The notes beneath the pieces are model-generated. The model saw only the letters and a program-made list of their open reading frames with translations. It did not search any database and was not told the DNA's origin. A DNA stretch of 64,000 nucleotides, taken from positions 53,540,996-53,604,995 of the forward strand of contig CM045732.1 of assembly GCA_024760905.1 (NCBI GenBank). Direction: 5' to 3'. Made by a program: the position numbers and the translations under genes. Origin of the DNA: Plotosus lineatus. Its lineage: Eukaryota; Chordata; Actinopteri; Siluriformes; Plotosidae. Every line of letters starts with the position of its first letter. Positions within the stretch are counted from its first letter, which is position 1. Shown piece by piece: positions 56,597 to 64,000 of the stretch.

Positions 56597-58451
56597 CACA
56601 CAATATTCACGCTTACTAAGCGATCACTGCATTTACTATGGAACCAGCCAATGTTCTGAATTGAAGGACTTATTTGGTTTATTATGTTGTGATAACATGA
56701 CCAAATGATCAGCTATTGATTGCTGTTACTCAGATCAAGTATGAGGGATGAGAAAAAAAGCTCAAAACTATATGGAATACTGGGGTAGAGAAGCCCTGGT
56801 TTAGCGAGACAAATGAATATTTCAGCTGACTGAGTACAAATGAGATCCACAGGCAGAAACACAAGCAGGCCTTTCATTGCTCGCTGAAATTGCACCAGTT
56901 TTAGGGATTTTTTTTTCAGTTCAAATCGATCTTGGCAGCTTTAGAAAATGTGGCTGGATGTCCTTTTGCTCATATTCATAAGGATGGCTGAGAGATATGG
57001 GGCTCGTCTGGCTCAAATAAACTTGATTGATGTGTAACAGGCAGGAAAAAACACCCAGTGCATCATGCTGCTACAGCTGGTTATACCACTTTACGATGGT
57101 CCGTTCCAGCTTTCAAAGTGGGTTTGCTTTGGCAAACCAGCACCACTTTCATGCCAAGCGCACACAGTCAGGGAGCCTGTGTATTAATGGAAGGGTTTTA
57201 AAGTTCTAATGTGAAGCAGCCAAGAAGCATCAGCTTTGGTTTGGGTTTTTTATGATTTATTTCTCACCAACCAATCATTCCTCTTTACATCCTCACTGGT
57301 CCAACTTGATCATTTTATTGTTATGGTGATGCAGGGGGCATTGAGAAATTTCATAAAGCAAGTTTACATCTGAAGGATATTATAAGAATTACCCGTATAT
57401 ACAAATATTTTTTTGACCAATAATGTGGGAATGTATAATAAGTAGGATGGGAGCACTGACGTGTGATGAGGCTCATGGCTGGTGAGGCACTGACATCATC
57501 AGTCAGATTTACAAACATATGAACCATACAGCGTAGCTTATTCACCATTTCATTGGCAACAGTTAACATGTTTTGTTTAAAATTTCATATCTACATTCTT
57601 TACATATGCAAACTGTAGCAAAGAAAAAAGCACATTAAAAAAATCATTATTATCGTCTTAGTTATAAATGAAGTCCATGAAAATTCTTTCACTTTAGATA
57701 TGTAATCCTCCATTTTGAAAATAAGGCGAAGCAATAGGAAAAAATAACTGGATGGCTGCACTTGACTTACTGTTTAGTGTACTAGAGCTTGCTGTCACTA
57801 ATTCTATTATTTTGCATCCGAGGCATCATAAGAAGTCCTGGGATCACCAGTGCCCCCTAGCATGAGACAGGAGAACTGTATGCCTCACCTAGTGCCTTTT
57901 GGCAGGCGTTTTATAATTGCTGAGCACAAGAAACAGGCTACATACATACAGTTGTTGATTTAAAAAAACACTGTACATTATATGCTTTATGGAAATTTAG
58001 TTCATATAGTAAAAATGTTTGTACATTTTAATAGCGACATACAGAGAGACAGCAATACAGTGGTCTCACTCCATAGCATGCTAACACAGTTTGCTAAGTC
58101 ATTATGTAATCCATGGTGCAGTTTGGTTGGCTGCTGTCTCACCGCACGTCTCTTCTTAGTATTTAAAAGGTAACTTTGAAAATTCAGTGATTTTGCAAAA
58201 AAAAAAAAAATCTAAATATGATGAAGTTAAATGCAAAATAACCTTAAAGCACAAATCACGGAATAAATACAACCATTTACTTTATTTGTTCATTTTACTT
58301 TTTTTCTTTCCGTGCTCTCAGGTGAGGCGTGGCTTCACCTGCCTCCCCTCACTGCAGGTCACTGGATGGGAGTCACCAGACAGCACCTGATACAATGTCA
58401 TCACAACACTTATGTGCTGACTCGATTTGTATTACAACTCTGTAAATATCA
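55615..58451. other. Mostly featureless DNA with a (CA)n tract
   Basis: No exon found. A (CA)n microsatellite lies at about 56568-56602. 57040-57190 is repeat-free and contains TTTGGCAAACCAGCACC and ATGCCAAGCGC; it is a weak candidate for conserved DNA. Confidence 0.4.
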
Positions 58452-58780
58452 GGCAGCACGGTGGTGCAGTGTTAGCAAGAAGGTCTGGGTTTGATTCCTG
58501 GGCTCATGCATTGCTGTGTGGTATTTGCAAGTTATCCCCATGCTTGTGTACGTTTCCTCCAGCTATTACAGTTTCCTCCCACAGTTCAAAGACATGCAGA
58601 TTAAACTAATTGGCTGTTCCATATTGCCCCAGGTGTAAGTGTGAATGGTTGTGTGTTCATATGTTGTCCCTGCAGTGGACTGACAAGCTGTTTAGAAAAC
58701 TTTTGCCCACAACTGGCTGAGATAGGATTCAGCCTCACCATGATCCTATAGTAGGATTAAGAAGACTGGCAAATGAATAA
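58452..58780 (+). mobile_element. SINE, family T (T12)
   Basis: Head GGCAGCACGGTGGTGCAGTG with B-box GGGTTTGATTCC, T body, then the shared 3' module ending TAGTAGGATTAAGAAG and a GAAT-type tail. A full-length diverged copy. Confidence 0.8.
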
Positions 58781-58814
58781 AGATGACAGTAGGCTATTGA
58801 TAAGTAAATTATTG

Positions 58815-59039
58815 AGCACGGGTGACATGGTAGCATTATGGTTAGCATATCTGCTTCACAGCAAGAAAGTCCTGGGTTCGATTCCCTGGCCCTGGTGTTT
58901 CTGTGTGGAGTTTGCATGTTATCCCTCTGTTTGCATGTTATCCCTCTGCTTGCATGATATCCCTCTGAGTGCACTGGCTTCTTCCCGCATGCCAAAGGCA
59001 TACACATTAAGCTAACTGGGTGTTCCAAATTGCCCCCCA

Positions 59040-59105
<66 letters not shown>

Positions 59106-59230
59106 TGTGTTGCCCTACGATGGTCTGACTAGCTGTTCAGGGTGGACCCCACCTTCATCCAAAGTCAGCTGAGATAGGCCACTGCTTCTGTGCAACACAA
59201 ATAGGATTGACTCGTTCCGCAAGTGAGTGA
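58815..59230 (+). mobile_element. SINE, family T (T13), with internal expansions
   Basis: Head ACATGGTAGCATTATGGTTAG, B-box GGGTTCGATTCCC, then three tandem near-copies of a TGCATGTTATCCCTCTG-type unit (58911-58976) and a (GT)n tract (about 59047-59110). It closes with a diverged 3' module (AATAGGATTGACTCG). Confidence 0.75.
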
Positions 59231-59399
59231 GAATATTGAACACCTGATCTGCTCTCAGAAATCTCATACTTAACTTTTTTCATTATGTACCTCATATTGA
59301 TGACTTGCATTTTATCAAATCCACTCATGAAGTGCTACCTACAGAGACCCGAGCTGTCAGAACAGATTAAAGTAGTGAAGCTGAGCTCAAATTAAGCTG

Positions 59400-59400
<1 letters not shown>

Positions 59401-59441
<41 letters not shown>
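59401..59441. repeat. (GAT)n microsatellite
   Basis: About 13 perfect GAT units. Confidence 0.97.
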
Positions 59442-59443
<2 letters not shown>

Positions 59444-60221
59444 AGAACAGGTCTTAAAGATATTCAACTAATGTTTCTATAAATACTGATCGACTGTCAG
59501 GGCTGTATATGTTGTACACTGTGTCTTGCCAGTTAAAACGCCTGTACGTCTCTGGGGGGGGGAAAGGGTGAGCAGACTGCCAGATGTCTGAGAATCTAAG
59601 CTTTTGGGACCCACACTGTCCTGTTTTTTTTCTTTTATCTGGTCTGTAATCGGGCCCTGATAAGACGAGACTAGGCATGGAGAAAGGAATAGATATCATA
59701 CTGGTGGAGCCATTTTATAATGCATTGTTTTATTCTGAATATAAAATCAATTATCTGTCACGTATCTCAATCCACTGCGTACCAAAGAAAATCTCAAATA
59801 TATACTCAAATAAACATAATCTCTTGTACATGTTGCCTCTGTCACACCCTTCAGCACAGAGCTGTTTCCTCTTGTTACCAATCAACAACGCAAACAAAAC
59901 AACAACAAATCTGGCAATAACAACAAAGTTTTTTTCTTTCTATACCCGTCTTCTCCTGTTGTCATCTCTCTGGTATACAAACATTACATATCACCTGGCC
60001 CAGCTTTTTATCTCATCTTTTTAGTGCTCTTTCTGATTCTGTGCTTTCTTTTCCTGTCTTCCCTTCATCTTTTTGGCTTGTCACTCATCTCCCACATGCT
60101 GCCACTGAGTTGTGACTGATGCTTTCTGCTCCAATCTGCCATCTGACATCGTTTTATCATTCTACAGGTCTGCTCTGCTGTCTGGCATTCTGCTTACATA
60201 ACCATACATCTTTTTTAAGTA

Positions 60222-60859
60222 CAGTCGGCCCTCTACTTACAAAAACCACTGAATACGAAAAATCCAGGTTACGAAAAACATTTTCCTAAATTTTCGCCCT
60301 ATGTATACGAAACAACCTCTTCTTACGAAAAGCGCCAAACGCACCATTTAAAAATTCAAACGCGCCATTCAAAAATTCAAACAATGCGCAAGTTGCTCTC
60401 TCATTGGCTGTCTCCCAACATCCCACCCCGCTGGCCTCCCATTGGCCTCCCATCGGCCAGGAGGTAGCTGAATCTCCATGGTACTGTACCCATAAGTTTG
60501 TCACACACGTAAAGGAGAGATGTACCGTTGGTTTGTGAGTTTCGTGAGTTTTGAGACTTTGGAGAGTATTGTACTCATTGCAGTTTATACTCAGGAGGTC
60601 CGGATGAGCTGCACCCTGTCTCAAAAGTTCCGCATTCGGCCACGAAGCATTTTTGTGCACGGAAGTGGGCGGTGCCACAAGACCTCCGATCTCATAAGGA
60701 AGCAAGTTCATTTTGAATCTGGACCTCTGATCTTTCAAATAGGTAATTCCGCTTTACATACAACACCCCGTCACAAAAGCTCCATCGGCTGAGCACTGAG
60801 TGTGGGTGGAGCCCACATTCGGCAGAGCGCGCACGAGACAGAGAGCAAGAGAGAGAGAG

Positions 60860-60917
<58 letters not shown>

Positions 60918-61192
60918 TATAGAGAGACAGAGAGAGATAGAGAGACAGTGTTGTGTGTGTGTGTGTGTGTGCATTAATAAAAATGTTAATAATGGTTTAA
61001 TTAATAATTTTCTTTTACTTTTAACACATATTTCATACAAAATTGGAGTACTTTTATCTTTTTAAAGGATTTATGGGGTAGTCTTGGAATGAATCACACG
61101 TTTTACATCTAAAATGTGCCTCCACATACGAAAACTCCAGGTTCCGAAAAAGGCACTGGAACAGATTAATTTCGTAAGTAGAAGGCCGACTG
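60222..61192 (+). mobile_element. pogo/Tigger-like element B3 (variant ends)
   Basis: Ends CAGTCGGCCCTCTACTTAC and GTAGAAGGCCGACTG in place of GTGGTACCTC, but the subterminal 'ATCCAGGTTACGAAAAACATT' block, the CATTCAAAAATTC repeats and the CCCATTGGCC block mark it as a relative of B1 and B2. TA on the left (60220-60221); the right flank reads GA. A 971-bp copy whose centre (60510-60780) is unrelated to B1/B2 and which carries (TG)n/(AG)n tracts. Confidence 0.75.
60861..60970. repeat. (TG)n(AG)n compound microsatellite inside B3
   Basis: About 20 TG units, then AG-rich runs, then a second TG run. Confidence 0.95.
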
Positions 61193-63590
61193 GACTTTCA
61201 TGTTAGGGCTAAGTGGTCTATACAGAATGCAAAGCCCTTCTGTGAGGCAAGAACATCACCAAATAAGACCAAGCATAGGTACAGAGTCCGCCTAAAGTGG
61301 CACCCACCGAAAAGTTTACTAAAAAGAGTTTGGGGGAAAAATCCATCTTTTGGTAAAGCAGTTTTATCTAATACAAATAAAAGATATTGTTTATCTGAAA
61401 TAAGTTTATTTCGGAAAAAAAAAACATCTCTCAACAAGAAATAATTAACAGTTATTTGTGGCAGGTGATCTGGATGTCGCTAAATAGTCTCTGATATGAA
61501 ATAACTCCTGCCAGTTTATCCATTAGTGGCCACCAAAGCAGATTTAGTCAGGGAGCTGAGCATTTGCTGAAAAAACTCTTGCAACTGTTGCTGTGAACAT
61601 GCACATGTTAAAAATCAGGAACAGAAACAGAACAATCTTAACCTGCATAGATGTACCAGAAAAAAACTGCGAGTGTCCACAAAGAACTTTACTTCAAGAT
61701 TTCAGTTAGTCACTGAACATACAGAAAAGGTTTCAGACCTTTTCGAATATGATGGCTCTCTTTAAACATGGTAACACTCATGCAATCGCATGCAATATAT
61801 ATATATATTTATTTATGTATGTATGTATGTATGTATGTATGTATTATGGGCCAGTGGCCTTATACTGAATACAATGTCTGTCTGCCTGAAGGACGTTGGT
61901 GAAAATGTTATGGTTTCAGGTGGCTTTGTTGCCTCAGGGACTGAGCATCTTACAGTCATTTATATAACTGAATTCCGCATCATAGCAAAAACTATTCAGA
62001 TAATATTAGGCTATCTATTTGAAAGTTGAAGTTGATCTGGGGATGATGATCCTACGTACACTCAAGCAAATCAACCAAAGAATGGCTAAAAATACAATGT
62101 TTGTCGAGTGAGCTATTCAAAGCACAGATTAAAAATTTTTTCAACTGAGATTTTGATCCCTCTAAAATGTTTATATTTTTTAGAGCATACTATTTCAAGG
62201 TTAAGACATTTCTTAACTGTATTAGAAACCTTTTGCAGCTGAAAAATGAACCACGTATGCATACCCTTCAGGATCATCTGACACCTGTTCTTCAGTGTGT
62301 TAGTCCACTGAAAGAATAGATCACATTAAAGAGCGCAAAAACTGACAGGAGGGTCAAAGGTTAGTCAATAAATAGTTTAAAAAAATAACCCTTAGGTAGC
62401 TTGTCTCTGTCTTTCTTACTCGTTCACACTCTTTTATTCTGCTGCAGAGTGTAAGATAATTTCAGAAAACATCTAGAAAAGCATAGTATGAAATATATAT
62501 TACATTCACAGTCTCAGATGATATATAGTATTTAGATACTGTATATTTCATAATATCTTACTGAAAAATACATTTCTTGTTTTAACTGTAATATACAGCA
62601 TTTAGCATCAACACATCAACAAATATTAAACATGCATTAATTACCTCACCAAATTCGCTCAACAACAGTCCATTGTATATTCCTGCACAGTGAAAGTCTG
62701 AAGAATTATTCACAAGCCTCTAGTGATCTAGACATGTAACTGCGCCTGGCATACTTATGAGTATCTGAACTCAATTCAAACATTTGAAGAGACAACACAA
62801 AAAGGCTCACAAAGCCTATCAATCAACAGTCAAGGATCAAATAACTAAAATTATGCATCAATCGCTGCAAATGTTTCACTCGTCATTCCAAGACATCTCA
62901 GTGTGCCAATCATTTCCTGCTTGTCTTAAATTTTGGGAAAAAATACATCTTTTTTTTTTTTTTTTTTTTTTTCAAAAGGAGACTGGGCAGTAAATGATAA
63001 TTTAAAAATGGAGAGTACATTTTAAAAAGTAGAGAACATAAAACAATTGAGCTTATCCGCTAAATACACATTTGTACATTAAGCTAGTGCTTCTCAATTA
63101 TTTTCTGTGGAGCTCCCTCTCGGAAGAAAAAAACACCCCCCACACACACACACCACACACACACCACACACACACCGCCCCACAAGCAACTAGAAATAGT
63201 ATTATTTGTCTATAAAATTGTTATAAGTACACATCTGCATAACACTGTATCTTTATTAACGTTAAAAGCAAAAAGAAAGAAATATAGTTCAACTTATAAC
63301 AAAGAAAAACATCATTAACATTGTTTTTTAATCTATAACAGAAAAGATTTAAAGTGCACCCATGTGCCTGAAATTTAAAAAATACATCATTATTTAAACA
63401 TATTTTCCATTTTGTTTCTTGCTGGGTTGTTTACTGCACTTCATATCTTTGGTCATGCGAAAAACAGCTACACCATAGTGCATGAGGTCACCACTGCCAA
63501 CTACTGGAATGGGGGTGCAATTACACTTAATTCTCATACACTATTCCAGAAAAGCATATTTCCCAGGGTCATACACCCCCCCCCCCCCCT

Positions 63591-63629
<39 letters not shown>

Positions 63630-64000
63630 CTCACCCCCACCCCCCAACCCGGCATCATACCGGGGGCATGCCCCACTATTTGAGAAACACTGCATTAAAC
63701 ACATGTTCAAACATGTGTTTAATACATGTACATCCATTACCACAGCCTACAAGCACATCTAACACCTGTGCAGGAATTTCATCAATTCTCTATTGTTTCC
63801 TGCTGTTACAAAACTGTGGTCTTTAACCTGCGGTCTGCAGTGATGAAGGCTTTTATAAAATTACAACCAGTTAAACCAAAGCTGAAAACTGCATGAAAAG
63901 AGACTTGTCTCCAGAGTGGTGCTCCTACCCTGCTCGCATTATTCCACCCTGACAGGCATCCACATGTGTGTTCCGTGTTATCAGCCACCCAGTGTTTTCC
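61193..64000. other. AT-rich DNA with microsatellites, no recognised gene
   Basis: Contains TA and (TATG)n tracts at about 61796-61843, a poly-T run at 62949-62972, (ACAC) clusters near 63138-63172 and a C15-(AC)n tract at 63582-63627. No exon or SINE recognised. Confidence 0.5.

Larger units (their letters stand above)
23865..64000 (-). other. kif26a: Upstream intron and/or 5' flank of kif26a
   Basis: The exon at 23388-23864 opens in phase 0 without an initiator Met, so at least one upstream coding exon must exist. The preceding KIF26 segment, which should carry another CxxC and an ELKRQA-like helix, was not found on the minus strand up to 64000. Most of this interval is therefore probably one long intron. 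Confidence 0.5.

Overview
The window is intronic and flanking DNA from a ray-finned fish. The evidence is a vertebrate-type gene split by very long introns, AT-rich DNA with many (CA)n, (GT)n and (GATA)n microsatellites, and a dense load of fish-type repeats: several tRNA-headed SINE families, Rex/L2/RTE-like LINE relics, pogo/Tigger-like and hAT-like DNA transposons, and one young Ty3/gypsy LTR element. A catfish-like genome is possible, but the order cannot be fixed from sequence alone.

Host gene. Two exons on the minus strand can be supported: 23388-23864 (159 codons, phase 0 at both ends) and 4765-4931 (phase 0 start, phase 2 end). Both have canonical GT/AG sites and the phases match, so they read as consecutive exons. 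The protein resembles the N-terminal, pre-motor part of KIF26A, an atypical kinesin. The motor domain lies beyond the left edge and the 5' exons probably beyond the right edge, so 4932-23387 is one intron and 23865-64000 is an upstream intron or 5' flank.

The 18.5-kb intron. It carries a hAT fold-back element nested in a SINE next door (2278-3003), pogo-like elements A1 and B1 around it, and a full-length Ty3/gypsy retrotransposon at 8854-17445 in the gene's orientation. That element has LTRs with TGTAAC/GTTACA ends, a 4-bp ATAT duplication, a primer-binding site matching tRNA-Arg, gag with an RRM-like N-terminus and CCHC knuckle, protease, RT, RNase H, integrase and a polypurine tract. The LTRs differ by only two substitutions, yet gag and pol are broken by at least ten frame changes. 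A textbook T TTA AAC slippery heptamer sits against the gag stop.

23.9-64 kb. No convincing exon is seen. The region is a layered repeat landscape: five complete MER2-like elements (A1-A5) and a fragment, three related GTGGTACCTC/GTCGGCCCTC elements (B1-B3), an hAT element interrupted by a SINE (49131-49995), an L2-like LINE 3' end interrupted by a SINE and by an inverted-repeat element holding telomeric repeats (34850-36620), a Rex1-like LINE containing an RTE fragment (41338-43990), an unclassified DNA element with an ORF relic inside a GATA microsatellite (38414-39238), and a SINE holding a 106-bp GC-rich insert (51910-52015). A few repeat-free stretches (1960-2160, 29470-29960, 37030-37640) are the best places to look for conserved regulatory DNA.

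No bacterial-type system, CRISPR array or cellular RNA gene was seen. The novelty here lies in the retroelement and in the nested or composite repeats.
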